From assembly GCA_028717785.1 (NCBI GenBank), contig JAQUND010000038.1, positions 1-12,922 on the forward strand: 12,922 nucleotides of DNA. The letters are read 5' to 3'. The stretch is from Candidatus Nanoarchaeia archaeon (lineage in GTDB: Archaea > Nanoarchaeota > Nanoarchaeia > SCGC-AAA011-G17 > JAFCDX01). The notes under the pieces are model-generated. The model saw only the letters and a list, made by a program, of their open reading frames with translations. It did not search any database and was not told the DNA's origin. The position numbers and the translations under genes are program-made. Shown here in pieces: positions 1-6,002 of this stretch. Each line of letters opens with the position of its first letter. Position 1 is the first letter of the stretch.

Positions 1-2
1 AA

Positions 3-155
3 TTAGAAAAAAATAATATTGTTATAAAAACAAGAAGAGTTGGAAAATCAGATTTATTCAAATTAAATACAAAAAATCCAGCAGTACAACAATTAATTAG
101 ATTAGATTGGAATTTAGTAAAAGGTACAGAACAAGAAATAATTGTTAATTCATAA
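3..155 (+). CDS. C-terminal fragment of a winged-helix-like regulator (partial at 5' end)
   Basis: An open frame enters from the window edge and runs 50 codons to a TAA at 153-155. The visible residues include the stretch RRVGKSDLFKLNTKNP followed by VQQLIRLDWNLV. A charged beta-wing segment leading into 'LxKLNxxNPxVxxLIxLD' resembles the C-terminal end of archaeal winged-helix transcriptional regulators, in which the wing is followed by a short dimerisation helix. The DNA-recognition helix itself lies outside the window, so the family call rests on resemblance of this tail only. The next gene begins 2 nt after the stop, so it probably heads the cluster of tiny ORFs that follows. Function unproven. 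Confidence 0.55.
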   Translation, partial: LEKNNIVIKTRRVGKSDLFKLNTKNPAVQQLIRLDWNLVKGTEQEIIVNS

Positions 156-157
156 TT

Positions 158-337
158 ATGAAAAATAATATTAATTGTTATAAATGTAAAAATTCTAAAT
201 TAAAATCTAAAAAGAGTTTTATAATTTTAAATAATATATTCGTAGAAACCGATAAATTAGAATGTAAAAAATGTGGAGAAACTTATTCTACTATAGATGA
301 AACAGAAAGAGTAAGAAAAATTTTATATGCTAAATAA
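158..337 (+). CDS. 59-aa zinc-ribbon protein, YgiT/MqsA-type
   Basis: A 59-residue protein starting at the ATG 2 nt after the preceding stop. Cysteines at residues 7, 10, 36 and 39 form two CxxC knuckles (NCYKCK and ECKKCGETY) separated by about 25 residues. This is the spacing of a treble-clef/ribbon zinc site like that in the N-terminal half of MqsA/YgiT-type antitoxins. The region between the knuckles is short beta-type sequence, and a helix-like tail (DETERVRKILYAK) follows. There is no DNA-binding HTH domain such as full-length MqsA carries, so it may be only the zinc-ribbon module. It overlaps the next ORF by 11 nt and sits in a run of small co-directional genes. Role unknown; a regulatory or antitoxin function is inference. 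Confidence 0.6.
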   Translation: MKNNINCYKCKNSKLKSKKSFIILNNIFVETDKLECKKCGETYSTIDETERVRKILYAK

Positions 338-434
338 AGAAAAACAAGGTTGGTTAATTTTAGTAGAAAATTCTTTTAAAAAATTGTGGAATAATAAAAA
401 AGATAATAAAGTATGGAATAAATATTTAAAATGA
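327..434 (+). CDS. 35-aa small protein, antitoxin-like (W-rich GW...LWNN...VWNKYL)
   Basis: A 35-codon ORF from the ATG at 327 to a TGA at 432-434. It overlaps the zinc-ribbon gene by 11 nt upstream and the next ORF by 4 nt (ATGA) downstream, as expected for real translationally coupled genes. The sequence has the pattern GWL..(V/S)..SF..LWNN..D..VWN.YL. That resembles the short C-terminal tails of archaeal antitoxin-like proteins (GW-x(3)-S-x-x-S-x(3)-WxNxxD-x-x-W/Y); the resemblance is from memory and not checked. No toxin gene is adjacent on this strand. It could also be a chance ORF, but the tandem 4- and 11-nt overlaps and the tryptophan-rich composition, unusual at this AT content, argue for coding. 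Confidence 0.5.
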   Translation: MLNKEKQGWLILVENSFKKLWNNKKDNKVWNKYLK

Positions 435-553
435 AAAAATTAAATAAAAAAACTATTCAAGAAATTAAAGAATCAAGAGAAAGAGTAAAAAAAGGTGAAT
501 ATTATACTGAAGAAAAAGCTAAATCTTTTTTAAAATCTCCTAATTTTAATTGA
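431..553 (+). CDS. 40-aa antitoxin-like helical protein overlapping the polB 3' end
   Basis: Starts at an ATG overlapping the upstream stop (ATGA, 431-434) and ends with a TGA at 551-553. The protein is charged and helical: KTIQEIKESRERVKKGEYYTEEKAKSFL in overall pattern, shown here as two joined short motifs (IKESRERVKKGEYYT and EEKAKSFL). 'I-x-x-(A/S)-R-x-x-(I/V)-K-x-G-x-(F/Y)-Y-T-x-E-E-(A/V)' is the typical tail of archaeal RelB-like antitoxins. The cognate RelE/ParE-type toxin would normally follow, but instead the frame runs into convergent polB, overlapping its last 52 nt. So it is either an orphan or decayed antitoxin, or a small regulator. The overlap means the two mRNAs are complementary over at least 52 nt. 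Confidence 0.5.
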   Translation: MKKLNKKTIQEIKESRERVKKGEYYTEEKAKSFLKSPNFN

Positions 554-2907
554 CTTTTTTCAGCTAATAAATCTTCCTTTTTATATCCAAATATATCTAG
601 TATTTTTTCTACAGCTGGAATTAATTGATTATTCAAATAATAATTAACATCATATTCTCCTTCTTTGCATTCTTCTGGTAAACGAGCACGATCTCTAATC
701 ATTCCTTTTCCTTCTGTAATAATAAACCAGATTGGTAACCCAGGACTAATTACATGACCTTTTTCTTGCATTCTTCTAGCAACTGCAACATGAGGGCCTA
801 TTTGTTCATAACTTTCAAGACTCATTTTTAATTGTGTTTTAATTACTACGTCTTCTTTTTTTACTTTTCCAGATCTTAATTTTTTTATTACACTTTGTAC
901 ATATTCAAAAGCTTTTTTTGGATTATTTTCTTCAAGAATTATTTTTAGTATTTGTTTTTGTGTTTCTCTTGCAACTTTACTCCAATCTTTTCTTACAGTT
1001 TCAAATCCAGTTATCTTAATATTATTTTTTTCATCAATTAAAGCATATTTTTTCTTTGCTCCTTTTGCATCTTCAGATTTTTTAGAAACAAATATTCCTG
1101 AAGGATAAAAGTTTTCTAATCCTAATTCCATTGGTTTTGGTAATTTTTTATTAAAATTATTTAAGAATTTTATAGCTTCATCTTTTGTTTTATCTTTTAA
1201 TTCTATACAACAAGAATCTGTATCATTATAAATTACATTAAAATTATTTTTTTTACATTCTTCATTTAATAATAATATATATTCACGTGCCCAAGCAGTA
1301 ATAGAAGAAACACAAGGATTACAATACCATCTTGCTCCAAAGAATCCCATATAACCATACATTGCATTTGCTACTGTTTTAATTGCATAAGATCTTGCTT
1401 CTAGTACTGAATTTTTTTCTTTTTTAAGTAAAATACGAATTTCATTTCTTTTTTCAAGTAAATTAGAAATAACATTTGGAATAAAACCAATTTCTTTGTT
1501 ATTAAAATAATAATTTTTTATTTTACCTTCTTCTTCAATATCAGGACTTTTATTTCCCTTACCTCCAAGAGTTGAAGGACAAATATTTTTAGCAACAATA
1601 ATACTAGGATAAAGAGATTTAAAATCAAAAAATACTAAATTTTTATAAAAACCTGGTTTAGGTTCCATAACAAAAGCTCCTTTGTATGTAAATTCTCTTC
1701 TTTCAGAAATTTCATTATGTAATGGTCTTATTGGTATTATTTGATTAAGTTCTTTAGTTTTTTTCATTAAATAATTTTCAGATAATTGACCATAACTCAT
1801 TCTACTTACTTCAAACAAAGGCATTCCAATTAGTTTTACTAATTCGTGTAAGTTAGGAAGAATTTTTTCAGTTAGTTTGTAAGTTAGGTAAGCATCATGT
1901 AAATTATATTCACAAATAGTTTTAATTTCTTCATTATCCCATAATTTTGACATGTCCCACATATTCATTTCTTTTTTTCCATCATTCAATAATTCTTTAG
2001 AAACACTATCTAAACTATAAGAATCTAATTTCAAAGAACCAGCCATTATTTTTCTAATAAATTGTAATAAATCTATATGAATAATTCCTTTTATTTTTAC
2101 ATTTGTAGTTATTCCTCTTGATATTTTTGGAACAGAACTATCTAGCCCAATATCAAGTAAAATTCCATATCTATCTGCTCTTTGCATAATATATGGAAGA
2201 TCAAAATTATCAGAAGCATATCCAACTAAATAATCAGGGCTAAGTTCTTTTATTAAATTTTTAAATTTTAATACTAATTCAGCTTCATTTTTTACAAATT
2301 CTACTTCTTTTTCAGAATCATCAAATTTTTTATAAGTTATAACTTTATTATAATTTTCTCCAGCTAAAGCAATTGAAATTATTGGTTGTGATCCTTCTCC
2401 AGAAAAAGCATAAGTTTCAATATCATAAGCGATTATTTTCGGTTTTATTGTTTCTTCACTAAATTGTTTTACTTGACCTTCAATTGTTAAACCTAATTCA
2501 GGATCATTTGTTAAATCTCCATTTACTTCACATAATGTTAAAGGAGTAAGCTCTTTTTCTATTAAGTATTTTTTATAAAATTGAACATCTAGTTCCAACC
2601 TTGTGTTTAAACCAAGTTCTTTAACTAAATCACTTATTACGGGAATTGCACCTTGAGAATTAACATAAATTTTAGCAACTTTTACTTTTTTACCAATAAA
2701 GTTTTTTTCTAGAATTTCAGTTTTAATAACATAATTATTTTCTTCTTTTAATTCATTTATTGATTCAACTTTTACTTTTTTATCTAGTATTGCATAAAAA
2801 TAAGGATTTAATGAATTATCAAAAACTACAATTCTCTTATTATTTTCAGTTTTACCGAAAATTCTTATTCCTTTATTGTAATCAATATCTAATGGATAGA
2901 ATTTCAT
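502..2907 (-). CDS. polB: Family-B replicative DNA polymerase (PolB)
   Basis: An 801-aa, full-length archaeal family-B DNA polymerase that extends primers and proofreads. The 3'-5' exonuclease motifs are complete: Exo I DIET at 162-165, Exo II NFD at 234-236, and Exo III Y334...D338. Polymerase motif A DFKSLYPS begins at D428, motif B is KTVANAMYG at 510-518, and motif C is YNDTDS with D562 and D564. A YKGA linker motif precedes motif A, and AKKKY and RKDW in the thumb region are also archaeal-like. It is one uninterrupted chain, not split as in Nanoarchaeum, and has no intein. Near the C terminus QLKLGDFK (786-793) resembles a PCNA-binding box lacking its final aromatic residue. The gene starts 22 nt after the stop of the upstream nuclease gene and has its own TATA box. 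Its end overlaps a small ORF on the other strand. Confidence 0.97.
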   Translation of the reverse strand: MKFYPLDIDYNKGIRIFGKTENNKRIVVFDNSLNPYFYAILDKKVKVESINELKEENNYVIKTEILEKNFIGKKVKVAKIYVNSQGAIPVISDLVKELGLNTRLELDVQFYKKYLIEKELTPLTLCEVNGDLTNDPELGLTIEGQVKQFSEETIKPKIIAYDIETYAFSGEGSQPIISIALAGENYNKVITYKKFDDSEKEVEFVKNEAELVLKFKNLIKELSPDYLVGYASDNFDLPYIMQRADRYGILLDIGLDSSVPKISRGITTNVKIKGIIHIDLLQFIRKIMAGSLKLDSYSLDSVSKELLNDGKKEMNMWDMSKLWDNEEIKTICEYNLHDAYLTYKLTEKILPNLHELVKLIGMPLFEVSRMSYGQLSENYLMKKTKELNQIIPIRPLHNEISERREFTYKGAFVMEPKPGFYKNLVFFDFKSLYPSIIVAKNICPSTLGGKGNKSPDIEEEGKIKNYYFNNKEIGFIPNVISNLLEKRNEIRILLKKEKNSVLEARSYAIKTVANAMYGYMGFFGARWYCNPCVSSITAWAREYILLLNEECKKNNFNVIYNDTDSCCIELKDKTKDEAIKFLNNFNKKLPKPMELGLENFYPSGIFVSKKSEDAKGAKKKYALIDEKNNIKITGFETVRKDWSKVARETQKQILKIILEENNPKKAFEYVQSVIKKLRSGKVKKEDVVIKTQLKMSLESYEQIGPHVAVARRMQEKGHVISPGLPIWFIITEGKGMIRDRARLPEECKEGEYDVNYYLNNQLIPAVEKILDIFGYKKEDLLAEKSQLKLGDFKKDLAFSSV

Positions 2908-2928
2908 ATATACTATAAGTAAATAAAA

Positions 2929-2937
2929 TTTATAAAA
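2929..2937 (-). promoter_or_regulatory. TATA box for polB
   Basis: On the minus strand the sequence TTTTATAAA centres 26 nt upstream of the polB ATG (2905-2907). That distance places the transcription start essentially at the ATG, giving a leaderless mRNA. The element overlaps the stop codon of the upstream nuclease gene (2930-2932), so polB can be transcribed both from its own promoter and by read-through. Confidence 0.55.
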
Positions 2938-3529
2938 CTTCTTCTAGTTTAGGTTCAAAAATAAAGGCATCATTTTCATCAAAATAACCACATCTAAATT
3001 TGTCTATTGGTATTCCTGTTCTTTTAGATAACATTTGAGCATAAAAATATAATTGAGTTGAGGCATATTTTTCTTGTTTAGCATTTGGTTTATAATCCCA
3101 CACCCAAATTTTATTATTTTCAATTCTTAGTATATCAATATGTCCAGTTAATATACCATCAATTTCTTTATTCTTTAATTCTTCAGGATGAATCCAAATT
3201 GGAATTTCAGAAGCTATAGTTTTATCATCTCTTTCTAAAAAGAATAATTCTACTTTAGTATGACCTGTTTTTTTCATATCCTGTTTTAGTGCTTCTTTTG
3301 TTAGTTCACAAATTTCATGAACATTTAATTGATAGATTTTTAATTTTAGATTAAAATTTAATTTTGATCCACTTATTCCTTGTTTAAAATATTCATCTGG
3401 TCTTTTTTCGAAAACTGTTTCTAGATAATTATGTAATTCAGGAAAATCCTCGCTTAATTCTAATGATTTTTGAGTATGTAATCTATATTGATAGAACCAT
3501 TTATGGTCCATAGAAGTACGTTTTATCAT
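2930..3529 (-). CDS. PD-(D/E)XK superfamily nuclease (RecB/Cas4-like fold), upstream of polB
   Basis: A 199-aa protein with the RecB-type PD-(D/E)XK core in its C-terminal half. GHIDIL supplies D132, a short beta hairpin follows, then WDYKPN supplies D145 and K147, and the helix motif QLYFYAQML begins at Q159. The spacing of 13 residues between the two acidic positions and the Q-x-x-x-Y helix are typical of the RecB/Cas4 clade of metal-dependent DNA exonucleases. Only two cysteines are present, so the 4Fe-4S cluster of Cas4 and AddB is absent. The first ~110 residues are helical and not recognised. It is transcribed toward polB, 22 nt apart, from a TATA box 25 nt upstream of its ATG. No cas genes are nearby, so a repair or replication role beside PolB is more likely than CRISPR adaptation (inference). 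Confidence 0.8.
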   Translation of the reverse strand: MIKRTSMDHKWFYQYRLHTQKSLELSEDFPELHNYLETVFEKRPDEYFKQGISGSKLNFNLKLKIYQLNVHEICELTKEALKQDMKKTGHTKVELFFLERDDKTIASEIPIWIHPEELKNKEIDGILTGHIDILRIENNKIWVWDYKPNAKQEKYASTQLYFYAQMLSKRTGIPIDKFRCGYFDENDAFIFEPKLEEVL

Positions 3530-3549
3530 ACTATCTTAAAATTAAACCC

Positions 3550-3559
3550 TTTATAAAAA
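3550..3559 (-). promoter_or_regulatory. TATA box for the nuclease-polB pair
   Basis: On the minus strand TTTTTATAAA is centred about 25 nt upstream of the ATG at 3527-3529. This is the correct distance for a transcript starting at or very near the start codon. It lies in the 73-nt divergent spacer shared with the 130-aa gene/FEN1 operon. Confidence 0.6.
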
Positions 3560-3574
3560 TTATTATAGAAAAGG

Positions 3575-3582
3575 TTATATAT
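3575..3582 (+). promoter_or_regulatory. TATA box for the 130-aa protein/FEN1 operon
   Basis: TTATATAT, preceded by the purine-rich GAAAAGG expected of a BRE, is centred about 25 nt upstream of the ATG at 3603. This again implies a leaderless transcript. It lies about 25 nt from the divergent nuclease TATA box, so the two pre-initiation complexes would sit close together. Confidence 0.65.
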
Positions 3583-3602
3583 TATTTTGTTCTTTTTAGT
3601 AT

Positions 3603-3995
3603 ATGCAAAAAGCTGAAAAAGTGAAATTAATAAATTTAAGTAATTTAACAGTAAATATTTTACAAAAAAAGTTTAGTTATCATGGTCCTTTAGGTTTACC
3701 TTATTATATAGAAATTACTGGAAATTCTCATTATGAATCAGGAGTTGGTTATAGGTATAAATTACTTTATGTATTTAAAAATAATTATATGAATAAACCA
3801 GGTATAGATTATACTTATGATTGGACTGCAACAACTGATAAACAAGAAAATTTAATTAAAGAAACTATTGATATTATTTTACAAGCAATTATTGATTGGA
3901 GAAAAGAATATTCTAATTTTGATAAGTTTATTTATGTAAAACAAGATATTCCTGGAGGACAAAGAATAATTATAGATAAAAAAAATGGGAGTTAA
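3603..3995 (+). CDS. Uncharacterised 130-aa protein, first gene of the FEN1 operon
   Basis: I do not recognise this family. The 130-residue chain has no membrane segment, signal peptide or cysteine motif. It reads as an alpha/beta protein: a beta-rich, aromatic first half (YYIEITGNSHY, GVGYRYKLLYVF), an acidic turn, then one long helix (about residues 80-103, KETIDIILQAIIDWRKE) and a terminal strand-turn (YVKQDIPGGQRIII). The start is supported by a TATA box 25 nt upstream. Its last 11 nt overlap the first codons of fen1, so the two are co-transcribed and probably co-translated. With nuclease-PolB divergent on the other side, it is embedded in replication genes. A role in DNA replication or Okazaki-fragment repair is guilt by association only. 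Confidence 0.75.
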   Translation: MQKAEKVKLINLSNLTVNILQKKFSYHGPLGLPYYIEITGNSHYESGVGYRYKLLYVFKNNYMNKPGIDYTYDWTATTDKQENLIKETIDIILQAIIDWRKEYSNFDKFIYVKQDIPGGQRIIIDKKNGS

Positions 3996-4995
3996 ATTAG
4001 CTGATTTAGTAATTAAGGATGATATTTCTTTTGAAGATTTAAAAAATAAAAGAATTGCTGTTGATTTTTCAAATGTTGTTTACCAATTTTTATCTAATAT
4101 AAGACAAGCAGATGGAAGTCCATTAACAGACAAGAATGGAAAAATAACTTCTCATTTAGTTGGTTTATTTTCTAGAACTAGTAATTTAATGGAAAAAGGA
4201 ATAAAAATTGCTTATGTTTTTGATGGAAAAGCACCTTTATTAAAAGTAAAAGAAAGAGAGGAAAGAGAACATAGAAAAAGAATAGCTGAAATTAAATTAG
4301 AATTAGCAAAAGAGAAAGAATCATCATTAGATATAGTAAAATATTCAAAACAGACAGTTCGTTTAACTCCTGAAATTGTAAAAGAATCTAAAGAATTGAT
4401 TTCTGCTTTAGGATTACCAGTAATACAAGCTCCTTCAGAAGCAGAAGCACAAGCTGCATTTATGTGTGAGAAAGGAGATGTATTTGCTTCAGCATCACAA
4501 GATTATGATTCTTTATTATTTGGATCTCCAAGATCAATTCAAAACTTAACTCTGGCTCAAAAAAGAAAATTACCTAATGGTTCTTATGTTTGGATAAAGC
4601 CACAAGTAGTTGATTTGAAAAAAAACTTAGAACATTTGAAAATAACACAAGATCAATTATTAATTATCGGAATATTAATAGGAACGGATTTTAATCCTGG
4701 TGGTGTTAGAGGAATTGGTCCAAAGAATGCGTTAAAATTAGTACAACAAAATAAAAATTTTGATGATATTTTTAAAAATTTAAAAACAGACTTTAATTGG
4801 AAAGAAATTTATGCAGTTTTCAAATCCATGCCTATAATGAAAAATTATCAATTAAAATGGGAAAATGTAGATACTGAAAGAATAAAAAAATTACTAATAG
4901 ATAATCATGATTTTTCTGAAGATAGAGTTAATAGTACTTTATTAAAAATAACTGGAAAGAAAACAGGACAAGAAGGATTAAATAAATGGTTTTAA
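3985..4995 (+). CDS. fen: Flap endonuclease 1 (FEN1)
   Basis: A 336-aa structure-specific nuclease that removes 5' flaps during Okazaki-fragment maturation and base-excision repair. It begins MGVKLADL, with the conserved Gly2 whose amine helps bind the active site. All two-metal carboxylates are present: D27 (AVDFSN), D80 (YVFDG), E152 and E154 (PSEAEAQAA), D173 and D175 (SQDYDSLLFG), and D235 (GTDFNPGG). GVRGIGPKNALKLV near residues 241-254 is the helix-two-turn-helix that grips duplex DNA. The last eight residues, QEGLNKWF (329-336), are a perfect PCNA-interacting box (Q-x-x-L-x-x-W-F). The start overlaps the 130-aa gene by 11 nt. The stop shares a TTAA palindrome with the convergent gene's stop. 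Length and motifs are normal for the archaeal family. Confidence 0.97.
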   Translation: MGVKLADLVIKDDISFEDLKNKRIAVDFSNVVYQFLSNIRQADGSPLTDKNGKITSHLVGLFSRTSNLMEKGIKIAYVFDGKAPLLKVKEREEREHRKRIAEIKLELAKEKESSLDIVKYSKQTVRLTPEIVKESKELISALGLPVIQAPSEAEAQAAFMCEKGDVFASASQDYDSLLFGSPRSIQNLTLAQKRKLPNGSYVWIKPQVVDLKKNLEHLKITQDQLLIIGILIGTDFNPGGVRGIGPKNALKLVQQNKNFDDIFKNLKTDFNWKEIYAVFKSMPIMKNYQLKWENVDTERIKKLLIDNHDFSEDRVNSTLLKITGKKTGQEGLNKWF

Positions 4996-5887
4996 GCTGC
5001 TTCACTTTTTAATTCTTCAGAATAACTTTGTAAATTTCCTATTAATTCTAATCTAATATCTTTTAATGCAATATTTCCATATTTAACTGCATTTGTTAAA
5101 TTAGTTTTTGCTGTTTCTAATCTTGTTTGGAATCCTTCAAGACTTTTAATTATTATTTCATCTGAAGAATTTTTTTCTTTAATTAGTTCTAAAAATCTGT
5201 TTAAATCTATATGACTTGTATCAATTTTCAAATTTCTAATTTCTTGTTGCATTTGAGAAATATTATTTCTAATTCTTAATGCATATTTATCTCCTAATCC
5301 TTCCATATCTATTATTTCTTTGTAAAGGATTTCATTTGTTTCTACATATCTGTCTAATAAATCATAAATATTTTTTAAATAACCCTTAAATGTTGAATCA
5401 ACGTTCTTAATTGAATTAGCAATTGTTGAATTAAAATTATTTTTTTTAATATAATCTTTGAATTCTCCTAATCTATTTATCATTATTTCTAATCTTTGAA
5501 TATAAGTTTCCCCTCTTATTTCTATTTCTTTAAATTGTTTATTCCATTTAGGATCAGCTAATTCTCTAATATATCCTTGAATTGGATCATATTTTCTAGA
5601 AGTTATTGGAATTACATTCTCTTTTGATTGGGGTTTTGATTTAGTTTGTGTTGAAATAATTTCTTTTACAGGTTGTATACTTTCTTTACTAACAAAATTA
5701 ATGCAAACATCTAATATTAAATTTAGATAATTGTCTAAATTACTTAAATCTCTTTTATCGAAATTACCAGTTTTCAAATCATTTTTAATTTCATTAATTT
5801 TTTGTAAACTTATATTTAAATCAGAAATTAAATTCTGAACATTTATAATTTCTCCATTACTTTTTTTTGTAAGGATTGCTTATCCAT
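4992..5887 (-). CDS. Coiled-coil protein with a disrupted 5' end (apparent -1 frameshift at an A8 run)
   Basis: Family not recognised. The main frame (stop TAA at 4992-4994) encodes at least 261 residues from a TTG at 5777 and stays open upstream to a TAA at 5880-5882. It contains no ATG until well inside the protein. An ATG at 5885-5887 overlapping the upstream gene (ATGGATAA) opens MDKQSLQKK in another frame. A -1 shift at the eight-A run (5861-5868) would join it to SNGEIINVQNL and continue through the whole protein, giving about 298 residues. The sequence is soluble, rich in K/E/N/I, with long heptad-like helices (IRNNISQMQQEIRNLKI near the middle; LRLELIGNLQSYSEELK-like tail) and a flexible T/S/P/Q linker near residue 80. 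No cysteine motifs, membrane spans or known catalytic signature. It is the third gene behind the membrane protein at 6003-6893 and may be its soluble partner. Confidence 0.6.
5861..5868 (-). other. A8 homopolymer: candidate slippery site or indel
   Basis: On the minus strand the bases after the ATG at 5887 read TTA CAA AAA AAA GTA and stop shortly after (14 codons in all). Re-reading one A at the A8 run gives AAA AGT AAT GGA and enters the long downstream frame. The run is A AAA AAA G in the initial frame, which is a slippage-prone arrangement for either ribosome or RNA polymerase. A missing A in the assembly or a genuine frameshift mutation would look the same. Confidence 0.55.
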
Positions 5888-6002
5888 TATCTAAATATTC
5901 TTTTATTTCTATTAAATATGAAATTAAACTTTTAACTTCCCCTTCATTAATTTCTATATTTCTAATTATTCCTTTGATTAATTGTTCGGCTATATTTACC
6001 AT
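5880..6002 (-). CDS. 40-aa helical protein between the membrane and coiled-coil genes
   Basis: The ATG at 6000-6002 directly abuts the stop of the membrane-protein gene (TAAATG), and the frame ends with a TAA at 5880-5882. An AAGGAG sequence on the minus strand lies about 11 nt upstream of the start. The 40 residues (beginning MVNIAEQLIKGIIRN and ending IEIKEYLDNG) look like one or two amphipathic helices. The frame is the same as that of the long downstream coiled-coil protein and is separated from it by only this one stop codon. An alternative reading is therefore that it is the N-terminal part of that protein interrupted by a nonsense codon. Position and overlap (8 nt with the next ATG) favour a separate tiny gene. 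Function unknown. Confidence 0.5.
   Translation of the reverse strand: MVNIAEQLIKGIIRNIEINEGEVKSLISYLIEIKEYLDNG

Noticed and set aside
502..2907. Split or intein-containing PolB as in some Nanoarchaeota
   Set aside because: All exonuclease and polymerase motifs occur in one continuous 801-codon frame with normal spacing.
2930..3529. Cas4 adaptation nuclease
   Set aside because: Only two cysteines, so no Fe-S cluster, and there are no cas genes or CRISPR repeats in the window.
5775..5777. TTG start for the coiled-coil protein
   Set aside because: No ribosome-binding site or TATA at a suitable distance, and the frame stays open upstream with protein-like sequence to 5883; an ATG plus -1 shift explains the region better.
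5880..5882. Recoded TAA joining the 40-aa ORF to the coiled-coil protein
   Set aside because: Same frame, but TAA recoding has no supporting element here, and the overlapping ATG (ATGGATAA) is the common arrangement between two operon genes. Not fully excluded.
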